Shown in pieces: positions 17,436 through 26,884 of a DNA stretch of 64,000 nucleotides. The stretch spans positions 1 through 64,000 of the forward strand of contig NZ_JAGTUU010000012.1 of NCBI RefSeq assembly GCF_018224955.1, written 5' to 3'. Below the pieces are notes generated by a model. That model was not told the DNA's origin and did not search any database. It saw nothing but the letters and a program-made list of their open reading frames with translations. Within the stretch, counting starts at the first letter, position 1, and each line of letters begins with the position of its first letter. The position numbers and the translations under genes were made by a program. This stretch comes from Thetidibacter halocola (GTDB lineage Bacteria > Pseudomonadota > Alphaproteobacteria > Rhodobacterales > Rhodobacteraceae).

Positions 17436-19129
17436 GTCTCGTCCGTCTCCAGCGTGGAAATGTCGCCCTCGGGCAGGCCCAGTTCGCGCGCCTTCAGCAG
17501 GCGGCGCATGATCTTGCCGGACCGTGTCTTGGGCAGGGTGTTGCGGAAGACGACCTCGCGCGGCGCCACGGCGGGGCCGAGTTTCTTGCGCGCATGGCCG
17601 CGGATTTCGCGTTCCAGGTCCTCGGACGGGGTGAAGCCCGGGTTCAGCGTGACATAGGCCTTGACCACCTCGCCCGCGGTCTCGTCGGGGATGCCGATCA
17701 CGCCCGCCTCGGCCACGGCCTGGTGTTCGATGAGGGCGGATTCCACCTCGAACGGGCCGATCAGGTGGCCGGATGTCTTGATCAGGTCGTCGGCCCGGCC
17801 AACGAACCAGAAATACCCGTCCTTGTCCCGCATCGCGAGGTCGCCCGACAGATACCAGCCATCGACAAAGCATTTGTCGTAGCGCGCCTGTTCATGCAGG
17901 TAGGCCCGCATCATCGACGGCCAGCCCGGGCGCAGGGCCAGTTCGCCCACTTCGCCAGTGCCCAGTTCGCGCAGCGTCCCGTCCTCGCGCTCGACGATCC
18001 CGGCCTCGATTCCCGGCAAGGGCTTGCCCATCGAGCCGGGACGCACCTCCATTCCCGGGCGGTTGGCGATCATGATGCCGCCGGTTTCCGTCTGCCACCA
18101 GTTGTCGTGGAAGGGCTGGCCAAAGACCTGTTCCGACCAGACGACCGCCTCGGGGTTCAGCGGCTCACCCACCGAGGCGAGGAACCGCAGGCCGGAGAAA
18201 TCGTATGACGCCGCCGCCTCGCGCCCGGCGCGCATCATCATTCGGATCGCGGTGGGCGCGGAATACCAGACCTGAACCTTTTCGTTCTGGACGATGGAAT
18301 ACCAGCGGTCGAGGTCGAACTCGGCCTCGTCCACCAGCATCGTCACCCGGTTCACCAGCGGTGCTATGATCCCGTAGGAGGTGCCCGTGACCCAGCCCGG
18401 ATCGGCGGTGCACCAATACCGCGTGCCCGGCGTCAGGTCGAGCGCGTGACGCCCGGAAAAGGCGTGATACAGCACCGCCTGGTGCACATGCACCGCGCCC
18501 TTGGGCCGCCCGGTCGTGCCGGAGGTGAAATGGATCAGTGCCGGGTCCTCGGGTGCGGTCGCCACGGTCTCGAATACTGGCGAGGCCGCCGCCATGGCGG
18601 GGCCCAGCGCGACGCAGCCATCGGGCGCCTCGTCGCCGAGGATCAGCACCAGTTTCAGCGTCTTTATCTCGTCCCGCCACGGCGCGATCTTGCGGCGATA
18701 GATGCTTTCGGTGGTCAGCAAGGCGTTTGCGCCGCCAATCTCCATCCGCATGCGGATCGGGTCGGGACCGAAGGCGGAAAACAGCGGGGTAAAGACCATG
18801 CCGGCCTTCAGAGTTCCCAGCGCACCGGCGTACAGTTCCGGCACGCGGCCTGCCATCGCGAACAGGCTGTCTCCCTTGTCCAGCCCATGCGCCGCCAGCA
18901 CGTTGGCAAAGCGCGCGGCCATACTCGCCATATCGGCATAGGTCAGGTCGCGTCGCTCGCCCTCCTTGCCCAGCCAGCGCAGCGCCACCTGCTCGCCATG
19001 GCCCGCGATGACATGCCTGTCCAGCGCCTCGTGGCAGATGTTCAGTCCACCCTTCCAGCCGTCCAGCATGGCGCGGGCCTCGCCCCAGCCGTCATCCGAC
19101 GCGGGCTTCGTTCCGGTATCCTCTGTCAT
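17432..19129 (-). CDS. AMP-forming acyl/acetyl-CoA synthetase (AcsA-like)
   Basis: Activates a short carboxylate to the acyl-AMP and then acyl-CoA. The 565-residue protein is near the short AcsA type (about 570) rather than the 650-residue Acs. It has the P-loop [10 protein letters not shown] at 202-211, [31 protein letters not shown], the hinge HLIGPFEVE and the C-terminal [12 protein letters not shown] with the catalytic, potentially acetylated Lys. It is first in a four-gene operon with the fused E1, E2 and ACP. It might also load the ACP directly, as acyl-ACP ligases do; the sequence alone does not separate these. Confidence 0.85.
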   Translation of the reverse strand: MTEDTGTKPASDDGWGEARAMLDGWKGGLNICHEALDRHVIAGHGEQVALRWLGKEGERRDLTYADMASMAARFANVLAAHGLDKGDSLFAMAGRVPELYAGALGTLKAGMVFTPLFSAFGPDPIRMRMEIGGANALLTTESIYRRKIAPWRDEIKTLKLVLILGDEAPDGCVALGPAMAAASPVFETVATAPEDPALIHFTSGTTGRPKGAVHVHQAVLYHAFSGRHALDLTPGTRYWCTADPGWVTGTSYGIIAPLVNRVTMLVDEAEFDLDRWYSIVQNEKVQVWYSAPTAIRMMMRAGREAAASYDFSGLRFLASVGEPLNPEAVVWSEQVFGQPFHDNWWQTETGGIMIANRPGMEVRPGSMGKPLPGIEAGIVEREDGTLRELGTGEVGELALRPGWPSMMRAYLHEQARYDKCFVDGWYLSGDLAMRDKDGYFWFVGRADDLIKTSGHLIGPFEVESALIEHQAVAEAGVIGIPDETAGEVVKAYVTLNPGFTPSEDLEREIRGHARKKLGPAVAPREVVFRNTLPKTRSGKIMRRLLKARELGLPEGDISTLETDET

Positions 19130-19197
19130 GGCCGTCCTCCCGCCAGACAGCCTGCGGCAAGCAGGGCGACACCGGAATGACGCAGATCAAGGCGGCG

Positions 19198-21777
19198 TCA
19201 GGCGGCGCGGCCCCGGAACAGGCCCAGCGACTTGAGGATCTCGGGCACGATCAGCAGCGGCAGCGATAGCGCGGCGATCATGCCCCATTCATTCCAGCCC
19301 AGCGGCACGGTCTGCAACAGCGTCTGGAGCGGCGCCCAGTAGACCGCCGCGACCTGGAGCGAGATCATCGCAGCGAAGGCCAGCAGCAGCACCGGGTTGC
19401 CCGACAGCCCCAGCCGCCAGTTCGGCGTCCTGAGCGAACGAAAGGCAAAGACGCTGACCTTTTCGAACACGACCATGCCGGTGAAGGCCGCGGTGCGGGC
19501 GACATCCACGCCCAGCGGGCGCAGCATCTCGAACAGCAGGACAGCCGCGGCCCCGGTATAAAGGCCAAAGGCCATGATCACCGTCACGCTGCCCAGCGAC
19601 AGCACCCGGTCGGTCGAGGCGCGGGGCGGGTCGCGCATCTGCGCCTTTTCCGAAGGCTCCAGCCCCAGCGCGACCGCCGTGACCCCGTCTGTAATGAGGT
19701 TCATCCACAGGATCTGCGTTGGCAGGAAGATCAGCGGCGCCAGCATGATCGTGTTGACGATCAGCGCCACCACCTCGCCCGCGTTAGAGGACAACAGGTA
19801 GCGGACGAACTTGCGCGTGTTGTCGAACTGCCGCCTCCCCTCGCGGATGGCGCCGACGATGGTGGCGTAATTGTCGTCCAGCAGGATCAGGTCGGCGGCG
19901 TCCTTGGCGACCTCGGTGCCGCGGATCGCCATTGCGACGCCGATATCGGCCTTGCGCAGGGCGGGGGCGTCGTTCACCCCGTCGCCGGTCATCGCCACCG
20001 TCTCGCCCAGCGCCTGGAGCGCGCCGACGATGCGCAGCTTGTCCGCCGGAGAGACGCGGGCGAAGCCCACCGGCTGCGACAGGGTCTCGGCCAGCGCCGC
20101 GTCGTCCATCTTGGCCAGTTCGGCCCCGGTGACGATCCGCTTGGCACCGATGCCCAACTGGTCGGCGACATTGCGCGCGGTGGCGGGGTGGTCGCCGGTG
20201 ATGATCAGCGTGCGGATGCCCGCGCCGCGCGCCGCGCGGATGGCACCCGCGACCTCCATCCGGGGCGGATCGATCATGCCGACAAGCCCCACGAGGACCA
20301 TGCGGCTTTCCTCGATCATCTCGCCCGAGGCCTCGCGGCTGGCCAGGGCGATCACGCGAAAGCCGCGCTCGGCCATGCGGTGGGCGGCCTCGCGGGCGGC
20401 ATCGGCGCCCTCGTCGGTCAGCGGCGCCGGGCCATGGGCGGTCAACACCCGGTCGCAGATGCCGATGACCAGTTCTGGCGCGCCCTTGGTCAGCACCGTG
20501 CCGCCGCCCTCGCCCAGTTCCAGCACGCTCATCCGCTTGCGGTCACTGGTGAAGGGCAGTTCCGCGATCACCGGCGCGCGCGCGTCGGTCGGCGCCCAGG
20601 CCTTGTGCGCCAGCACGATCAGCGCGGCCTCGGTCGGATCGCCATGGGCGACCCAGGTCTCGCCCTCGCGCGACAACCGGGCGTGGGAGCAGACCAGCCC
20701 GACATGGCAGGCGCGGTCCAGCACCGGGTCGTCGCCCCAGCGCAGCTTGTGGCCGCCCTGAGCGACGTGGCCCGCCGGGTCATAACCGCTGCCCGTGACC
20801 TCGTAGGCCGCGTCGCGGGTCCAGATCTCGCGCACGGTCATCTGGTTCTCGGTCAGGGTGCCGGTCTTGTCGGTGCAGATCACGCTGGCCGCGCCCAGCG
20901 TCTCGACGGCCTGGAGGTTGCGCACCAGCGCGTTCTGCCGCGCCATCGCCGCTGCCCCCAGCGCCAGCGTCACCGTCACCACGGCGGGCAGGCCCTCGGG
21001 CACCATGGCGACCGCCATCGACAAGCCCAGCATGAAGACCTGAAGCGTTTCGAGCCCGCGCCAGACGCCCATCGCCGCCACCAGCACCGCGACCCCGATC
21101 GCCACCCAGCCAAGTTGACGCGCGAGGATCCCCAGTTCACGCTGGAGCGTGGTGGGCGTGTCTTCGACCGAGCCGGTCAGCAGGGCCACGCGGCCGAATT
21201 CTGTCTCTGTCCCGATGGCGGTGACGCGCGCCTCGGCATGGCCCGAGGTGACGGTGGTTCCCGAAAACAGCGGTTCCGCCGTGATCTTGGACACCGGCAC
21301 GGATTCGCCCGTCAGCACGCTTTCGTCGATCTGGAGACCCACCTCGCGCAGCGTCTCGGCATCGGCCGGAACCCGGTCGCCCTCGGCCAGCAGGATCAGG
21401 TCGCCGGGCAGCAATTCGCGCGCGGGGATCACCCGTTCCTGGCCGTCGCGGATCACCGTCGCATGGGGTGACAGCATCGCCTGAAGCGCGCGCATCGCCT
21501 GTTCGGCCCGCCATTCCTGGGTAAAGCCCAGCACGCCGTTCAGCACCACGACGGCTCCGATCGCCAGAGCATCGACCCGCTCGCCCAGCGCCAGCGCGAT
21601 CAGCCCGGCAACGATCAGCATCAGCACGAGAACGCCGGTGAACTGCCGCAGCAGGACGACAGCGGCCGAGACGCGCTTGCCCCTCGGCAGCTCGTTCCAG
21701 CCATGTTCGGCGCGCAGGCGATGGATCTCGGCGCCTGTCAGCCCCTGCGGGTCCTGTATCATGTGCGGTTCTGCCAT
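19198..21777 (-). CDS. P2-type cation-transporting ATPase (Ca2+/Mg2+/Na+-like)
   Basis: Membrane cation pump of 859 residues. It has an N-terminal cation-ATPase domain with [20 protein letters not shown], actuator motif TGES at 156-159, transmembrane M4 motif VPEGLP at 259-264, phosphorylated Asp303 in [24 protein letters not shown], and hinge [20 protein letters not shown]. The C-terminal four-helix domain includes [21 protein letters not shown]. This places it among P2 (SERCA/PMR1-like) pumps. Transport of Ca2+ is the usual prediction, but bacterial members vary. It is followed by a PHA synthase gene on the same strand after about 90 bp. Confidence 0.9.
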   Translation of the reverse strand: MAEPHMIQDPQGLTGAEIHRLRAEHGWNELPRGKRVSAAVVLLRQFTGVLVLMLIVAGLIALALGERVDALAIGAVVVLNGVLGFTQEWRAEQAMRALQAMLSPHATVIRDGQERVIPARELLPGDLILLAEGDRVPADAETLREVGLQIDESVLTGESVPVSKITAEPLFSGTTVTSGHAEARVTAIGTETEFGRVALLTGSVEDTPTTLQRELGILARQLGWVAIGVAVLVAAMGVWRGLETLQVFMLGLSMAVAMVPEGLPAVVTVTLALGAAAMARQNALVRNLQAVETLGAASVICTDKTGTLTENQMTVREIWTRDAAYEVTGSGYDPAGHVAQGGHKLRWGDDPVLDRACHVGLVCSHARLSREGETWVAHGDPTEAALIVLAHKAWAPTDARAPVIAELPFTSDRKRMSVLELGEGGGTVLTKGAPELVIGICDRVLTAHGPAPLTDEGADAAREAAHRMAERGFRVIALASREASGEMIEESRMVLVGLVGMIDPPRMEVAGAIRAARGAGIRTLIITGDHPATARNVADQLGIGAKRIVTGAELAKMDDAALAETLSQPVGFARVSPADKLRIVGALQALGETVAMTGDGVNDAPALRKADIGVAMAIRGTEVAKDAADLILLDDNYATIVGAIREGRRQFDNTRKFVRYLLSSNAGEVVALIVNTIMLAPLIFLPTQILWMNLITDGVTAVALGLEPSEKAQMRDPPRASTDRVLSLGSVTVIMAFGLYTGAAAVLLFEMLRPLGVDVARTAAFTGMVVFEKVSVFAFRSLRTPNWRLGLSGNPVLLLAFAAMISLQVAAVYWAPLQTLLQTVPLGWNEWGMIAALSLPLLIVPEILKSLGLFRGRAA

Positions 21778-21867
21778 TGCGTCCCTTGCCGGTCGGAGGC
21801 GATCGGCGCCCCACCCCTCCGACAGCTATCGAAAGCGGTGGCGGCGGGGCATGACCTGCGTCAAGGC

Positions 21868-23706
21868 CTAGCGCTGAAAGACGTAGGTTCCGGGCGCTGG
21901 CCCCAGCGGCGGCAGACCCTCGCTGGCGGCGCCCATCGACGGCGGCGCGACGCGGATCCCGCTGCCATGACGGTTCAGCCAGTCGCGCCAGTCCGGCCAC
22001 CACGAGCCGTCCTTCGGCGGATGCGCAGCCGCCCAGCGGTCGGGCGGCTGATACAGGTCGCCCGGCTTGCGGCAGCCGATGCGGTAGCGCCGGTGCGGGT
22101 GGCCCGGCTCGCTCACCACACCGCCATTATGCCCGCCGCTGGTCAGCGCAAAGGTCAGTTCCGTGTCGGTGAACAGCGCCAGCTTGTAGACCGAGCGCCA
22201 CGGCGCGATGTGGTCCTTTTCGGTGCCCAGCGCAAAGATCGGCGCGGTGATGTCTCCCAGCGCGATGACCGCCCCCTCGACGGCAAAGCGGCCCGCCGAC
22301 AGGCGGTTTTCTAGGAACAGGCCGCGCAGGTATTCCGAATGCATCCGCGCGGGCATCCGCGTCGCGTCGGCGTTCCAGGTGCCGATGTCGCTCTGCGCGT
22401 CGTCCTCGCCCAGGAAATAACGGCGCACCGCATGGGACCAGACAAGGTCGTGCGACCGCAGCGCACGGAAGGCGCCCACCATCTGCCGCTTGTCCAGGTA
22501 TCCCTGGTCCCACATCGCGTCCTCGAGGAAGGCGACCTGCGCCTCGTCGACGAACAGGCCCAGTTCGCCGGCTTCGGCGAAATCGACCTGCGCGGCCAGC
22601 AGCGTCAGCGAGGCAAGACGGTCGTCGCCGTCGCGCGCCATGGTGGCGGCGGCGATGGACAGGATCGTGCCGCCGAGGCAATAGCCGCAGGCATGTATCT
22701 TCTGCCCCGGAACGATCCGGCCCACGGCGTCGATCGCCGCCATGACGCCCTGCTTGCGGTAATCGTCCAGCGACAGGTCGCGGCACTCGGCCCCCGGGTT
22801 GCGCCACGAGATGGCAAAGACGGTGAACCCCTGCCCCACCAGATAGTTGATCAGCGAATTCTGCGGGCTGAGATCGAGGATGTAGTATTTCATGATCCAG
22901 GCTGGCACGATCAGCACCGGTTCGGCCTGCACATTGTCGGTCTGTGGCGCATACTGGATCAGCTCGAACAGCGTGTTGCGCCAGACGACCTCGCCCGGCG
23001 TCGCGGCGATGTCGCGACCCACGGCAAATTCGGTCTCGGGTAGCGCCCCCTCGCCGGTCAAGCGGTCCATTGCGTCGGCCCAGGCGTGGCGCGCGCCCTC
23101 GACCAGGTTCTGGCCGCCCGTCTCTGCCGTGCGGCGCAGGATCTCGGGATTGGTCGCAGGAAAGTTTGAGGGCGACAGCACGTCCAGCATCTGACCAGCC
23201 ATGAAATTCACCCGTTGCGCGGTCTTGGAGCGCATGCCGCGAATCTCGCCGGTGGCGTAATCCCACCAGTCCTCGGCGGCAAGGAACCCCTGCTGCCACA
23301 GCGCGAAGGGCGGCTTTTCCCAGCCCGCATCGTCGAACCGGCTGTCATTGGCCTTGGGCGCAAAGGGGCGCGTTCCGGCTGGCGCACCGGTCGTCACATG
23401 GGCGGCCAGCTTCGAGAAATTCTGTTGCGCCCGCATGGCCAAGTCCAGTTGCCGGCCCGGCGCGCGCGACAGGTGGCGTGCCCAATCCTCCCACGCGGCC
23501 CACACCGCATGGGGAGAGGCGCCACCGGAAACCCGCGCCTCGAGGGCGCGCACCGTGCGGTCGAGCGTGGAAAACCGCCGCTCGCCGCTGTCCGGCTCGA
23601 CCGGGGGCGGCGGCAGGTCGGACGACACGGCCGGGACCGGAAGGGCGTGAGGTGCCGGCTCGGCCAATGGTCTTTCGGAAGCGGATGTCTTCAGGGGCCT
23701 GGTCAT
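21868..23706 (-). CDS. phaC: Poly(3-hydroxyalkanoate) synthase, class I
   Basis: Polymerises hydroxyacyl-CoA into intracellular PHA granules. About 612 residues, including a Pro/Ala-rich N-terminal extension, a PhaC N-terminal domain (about 100-265, with SPSNFPATNPE) and an alpha/beta hydrolase core. The lipase-like box GYCLGG contains nucleophile Cys (residue 343 from the ATG at 23706). The catalytic Asp is in the GTEKDHIAPW region and the His in TSGGHNGGVV. I chose ATG 23706 over the in-frame GTG at 23715 because GGAAGG is correctly spaced only for the ATG. No phasin, phaZ, phaA or phaB is adjacent. Confidence 0.9.
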   Translation of the reverse strand: MTRPLKTSASERPLAEPAPHALPVPAVSSDLPPPPVEPDSGERRFSTLDRTVRALEARVSGGASPHAVWAAWEDWARHLSRAPGRQLDLAMRAQQNFSKLAAHVTTGAPAGTRPFAPKANDSRFDDAGWEKPPFALWQQGFLAAEDWWDYATGEIRGMRSKTAQRVNFMAGQMLDVLSPSNFPATNPEILRRTAETGGQNLVEGARHAWADAMDRLTGEGALPETEFAVGRDIAATPGEVVWRNTLFELIQYAPQTDNVQAEPVLIVPAWIMKYYILDLSPQNSLINYLVGQGFTVFAISWRNPGAECRDLSLDDYRKQGVMAAIDAVGRIVPGQKIHACGYCLGGTILSIAAATMARDGDDRLASLTLLAAQVDFAEAGELGLFVDEAQVAFLEDAMWDQGYLDKRQMVGAFRALRSHDLVWSHAVRRYFLGEDDAQSDIGTWNADATRMPARMHSEYLRGLFLENRLSAGRFAVEGAVIALGDITAPIFALGTEKDHIAPWRSVYKLALFTDTELTFALTSGGHNGGVVSEPGHPHRRYRIGCRKPGDLYQPPDRWAAAHPPKDGSWWPDWRDWLNRHGSGIRVAPPSMGAASEGLPPLGPAPGTYVFQR

Positions 23707-23822
23707 GGTCTGCACGCCTTCCGGTCAGTCGGTGACAACACCATAACTGGGGATCGCAGGCCTTTCGTGACAGAGGCGGCCGCGGCGACCTTCTGTCGCG
23801 CGGCCGCCCAGCCCCCGACCCG

Positions 23823-25151
23823 CTAAAGAAAGACCGTCACCGTGGACGGCACCAGCGCCACGATCACCAAAACCAGCAGCATCACCCCGATGAACGGCAG
23901 CGTCGCGGCAAAGATCTGTTCCACCGAGACATCCGGATCGTTCAGCGTGTTGTGCACGGTAAAGACGGAAATCCCGAAGGGCGGCGTCAGCAGCCCGATC
24001 TCGACCGCCAGCACCGTGACGATGCCGAAGTGCATCAGGTCGATCCCCATGCCCTGCGCGATGGGCGTGGCGATGGGCACCATGATCAACAGGATCGACG
24101 TGCTGTCGAGGATCATGCCCATCAGCAAAATGATCGCCGCGTAGAAGAAGATGAAGCCCAAAGGGCCAAAACCCGAGTCGGTGACAAGCCCCGCGATGGC
24201 GTTGGGCAGGCCCGCGATGGCCAGCATCCGCGAATAGAACGAGGCCGCGATCAGCAGCAGCAGGATCGAGACCGAGATCACGCCGGTCTGCTTCATCACC
24301 TGCCACAGCTTGTGCCGGTCCAGGCTGCGCCTCGACAGCGCGATCAGCAGCGCGCCGAAGGCACCGATGCCGCCCGCCTCTGTCGGGGTGAAGAAACCAG
24401 TGTAAAGTCCGCCCAGCACCAGCAGAACCAGCAACAGGATCGGGATCAGCTTGCCGATCATCACGCGCAGCGGCATCCGCTCGAAATCGCGGTCGAGCCG
24501 CCGTTCGCGGGCGCTGTCGGGATCGGTCAACACGAAGCGCGGGAACAGCAGCGTGACGCAGACCAGCATCGCGACGAAACCGCCCGCCAGCATCAGCCCC
24601 GGCACCACGCCGGCGATGAACATGCCCCCGATGGAGACCTCGGCCAGCACGCCGTAGATGATCAGCAGCAGGCTGGGCGGGATCAGCATGCCCAGCACCG
24701 ACGATCCCGCCACGGTGCCCGCCGAAAAGGCCGGACGATAGCCGTGCCGCACCATTTCCGGCACCGCGACGCGCGTGAACACAGCGGCAGAGGCGATGGA
24801 GACGCCGGTGACGGCGGCAAAGATCGTGTTCGCGGCCACGGTCGCGACGCCCAGACCGCAGATCATCCGGCGCAGCAGTTCCTCGGCCACCTCGAACGTG
24901 TCGCGCCCCACGTTCGACACGCTGACCAGCAGCCCCATCAGCACGAAAAGCGGAATGGTGGCAAAGAGATAGTCCGCGATACCGGAATAGGCGGTCAGTT
25001 CCAGCATGCGGAAGGCCAGGCCGATATTGTCGCGGATCAACCAGATCCCGAGAAAGGCCACGCCGAACAGCGCATAGGCGATCTGCATGCCCAGCAGGAC
25101 CAGCGCGACCAGCAGGCCGATCAGCACGAAACCGAAGACAAGCGTGGTCAT
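23823..25151 (-). CDS. dctM: TRAP transporter large permease (DctM)
   Basis: Large membrane subunit of a tripartite ATP-independent periplasmic transporter, 442 residues with about 12 hydrophobic segments. Diagnostic stretches include VSIASAAVFTRVAVPEM, GSSVLGMLIPPSLLLIIYG and TPTEAGGIGAFGALLIA. The ATG at 25151 overlaps the dctQ stop (ATGA). It is the last of six genes on this strand: FAD, FeS and Mo subunits, dctP, dctQ, dctM. Confidence 0.92.
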   Translation of the reverse strand: MTTLVFGFVLIGLLVALVLLGMQIAYALFGVAFLGIWLIRDNIGLAFRMLELTAYSGIADYLFATIPLFVLMGLLVSVSNVGRDTFEVAEELLRRMICGLGVATVAANTIFAAVTGVSIASAAVFTRVAVPEMVRHGYRPAFSAGTVAGSSVLGMLIPPSLLLIIYGVLAEVSIGGMFIAGVVPGLMLAGGFVAMLVCVTLLFPRFVLTDPDSARERRLDRDFERMPLRVMIGKLIPILLLVLLVLGGLYTGFFTPTEAGGIGAFGALLIALSRRSLDRHKLWQVMKQTGVISVSILLLLIAASFYSRMLAIAGLPNAIAGLVTDSGFGPLGFIFFYAAIILLMGMILDSTSILLIMVPIATPIAQGMGIDLMHFGIVTVLAVEIGLLTPPFGISVFTVHNTLNDPDVSVEQIFAATLPFIGVMLLVLVIVALVPSTVTVFL

Positions 25152-25711
25152 GCAGGGGTCCTCAGGGTGCGAAGTTCCTCGGTCGCGCGATACAGCGCGG
25201 CCAGCACGGCCACGGCGCTGCCCAGCACGGTGATGCCGCGGAAGGGCCATGTGGGGATGGTCCAGACGCCCTGGACGCCAAAGAATTCCGCCGTCGCCCA
25301 GGCCTCGGGGAATTTCGGCCAGGACGCCCACAGGACAAGGCCGAAGACCACCGCGCCCGACAGGCAGAACAGCGCCTCGATCACCGCGACGGCGCGGGGA
25401 GAGGCACGCTCGATCCGGCGCACGAGGAAATCCGCCCGCGTCAGGCGCCTTTGCAGGATGGCGGCGGGCACCTGGAGAAAGACGATGGCGACCACGCCGC
25501 GCGCCGCGATCTCGGAGACGCCGGTGATCGGCATGTTCAGGAAGTTCCGCCCGATCACGTCCGCCACGATCAGCAGCATCAGCGCCCCGATCGAGGCCGT
25601 GCCGACCGCCGACATGGCCGCGGCGAGGCTGCCCAGCACGGCGCCGTATGGCGCCTGCGAAAAGGCCGGGACGAACCCGTCGTCAAGCTCTGCCGCGCTG
25701 TCGTCGCTCAT
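25148..25711 (-). CDS. dctQ: TRAP transporter small permease (DctQ)
   Basis: Small membrane subunit of the TRAP transporter, 187 residues with four hydrophobic segments (for example ALMLLIVADVIGRNFL and ARGVVAIVFLQVPA). The DVIGRNFLNMPITGVSE motif is typical of DctQ. A stable hairpin separates it from dctP upstream. Confidence 0.88.
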   Translation of the reverse strand: MSDDSAAELDDGFVPAFSQAPYGAVLGSLAAAMSAVGTASIGALMLLIVADVIGRNFLNMPITGVSEIAARGVVAIVFLQVPAAILQRRLTRADFLVRRIERASPRAVAVIEALFCLSGAVVFGLVLWASWPKFPEAWATAEFFGVQGVWTIPTWPFRGITVLGSAVAVLAALYRATEELRTLRTPA

Positions 25712-25735
25712 GCCCGTCTCCTGCCGTCAAAGTAA

Positions 25736-25766
25736 CGCCCGCCCGGCCATCATGACCGGGCGGGCG
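25736..25766 (-). terminator. GC-rich hairpin between dctP and dctQ
   Basis: CGCCCGCCCGG (25736-25746) pairs perfectly with CCGGGCGGGCG (25756-25766) around a 9-nt loop. It lies directly after the dctP stop and before dctQM on the same strand. There is no U-run, so it is more likely a processing or mRNA-stabilising structure, or partial terminator, that raises the binding protein relative to the membrane subunits. Confidence 0.55.
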
Positions 25767-25784
25767 CAACGTGTCACCTGTGGG

Positions 25785-26837
25785 TCAGAGACCTTCGTCC
25801 CAGTTGCGCAGCGGGGTTGCGCCGCGCTCGCGCAGAGCGGCGAAATAGGCCTTGAGCACGGTCTTGCCCGCATCGCCGGTCTGTTCCAGCCAGGGTTCGA
25901 TGATGTTGGGCAGGCCGCTGACCCACTTCGCCTTTTCCTCGTCGGGCAGCTGGTGGATGGTCAGGCCGGCGGCCTGCATCTCGGTCAGGGCGCGGGCGGC
26001 CAGGTCGCCCACATAGTCGCCATGCGCGACAGACGTCGCCTTGGCCGCCTCGCGGAAGGCCGCCTGAACCGGTTCGGGCAGACCCTCGAAAAAGGCCTTG
26101 TTGGCGGCGATGCCGCCGAAATACATCGAGCCGATGCCGACGCGGGTCAGTTCCGGGGCGACCTCGTAGACGCGGGTCGGCAGGATGCCCGAGGCAAAGG
26201 ACAGCGCGCCCTCGGTCACACCGGTCTGGATGTTGGTATAATAGGTTGTCAGCGCGCCATCCACCGGCGTCGCGCCGGTGCCCTGCAGCCAGTTCGCCGA
26301 GGTGCCTGGCGCGTTCAGCTTGCGGTTCTGCAGGTCGGCCATCGAGGCGACTGGGAAGTTTGCGTAGATGTCGTAGCTGTCGGTGATCAGCGAGGACAGG
26401 TGCACCATGCCGTTCTCGGCCCAGCTGTTCTTCAGCTCGGGCAGGCTTTCCGACAGGTCGTCGAAGATCTCGATGATCATGCGGTGATCTTCGGTGGCGA
26501 AGGGCGTGAAATAGGTCACGTTCTGGAGCGGCATGTTCGCCCCTTCCCAGACCGTGCCGACCATGCCCACGTCCACGATCCCGTCCATCACCGCCTCGCG
26601 GGTGTCGGTGAACTTGTACAGCGTGCCGGCATAGTTCTCGACCCAGTTGACCTGGTATTCGTTGCCGCCCTCGGCGAGGATCCGGTTTACCTCGGGCTGA
26701 AAGGTGTTCTTCATCGCGTAGACCCAGATGTTGGCCTCGGGATGCGACGAGCCGATGTTGACGGTGATGCTTTGCTGCGCAAAGGCCGCGCTGCCCAGCA
26801 GCATGGCGGTGACCGTGGTGATGGTCATGAGTTTCAT
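25785..26837 (-). CDS. dctP: TRAP transporter substrate-binding protein (DctP)
   Basis: Periplasmic binding protein, 350 residues with a Sec signal peptide ending at SAAFAQQ. The DctP fold is shown by ITVNIGSSHPEANIWVYAMKNTF, then DGIVDVGMVGTVW, the LQNRKLNAPGTSANWLQGTGATPV region, and YYTNIQTGVTEGALSFASG, which corresponds to the usual ALQ-G-VDG motif. GGGAGGAAAA precedes the ATG. The gene follows the molybdenum hydroxylase large subunit by 47 bp, suggesting import of the hydroxylase substrate or a precursor. Confidence 0.9.
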   Translation of the reverse strand: MKLMTITTVTAMLLGSAAFAQQSITVNIGSSHPEANIWVYAMKNTFQPEVNRILAEGGNEYQVNWVENYAGTLYKFTDTREAVMDGIVDVGMVGTVWEGANMPLQNVTYFTPFATEDHRMIIEIFDDLSESLPELKNSWAENGMVHLSSLITDSYDIYANFPVASMADLQNRKLNAPGTSANWLQGTGATPVDGALTTYYTNIQTGVTEGALSFASGILPTRVYEVAPELTRVGIGSMYFGGIAANKAFFEGLPEPVQAAFREAAKATSVAHGDYVGDLAARALTEMQAAGLTIHQLPDEEKAKWVSGLPNIIEPWLEQTGDAGKTVLKAYFAALRERGATPLRNWDEGL

Positions 26838-26884
26838 TGGTTTTCCTCCCTTGGATGGGCGCGCTCCCCGTGCGCCCGATTGGT

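Noticed and set aside
15510-17657. A 715-codon plus-strand open frame
   Set aside because: It is the reverse strand of the fused E1 gene, which has clear TPP motifs; the plus-strand product does not resemble a real protein.
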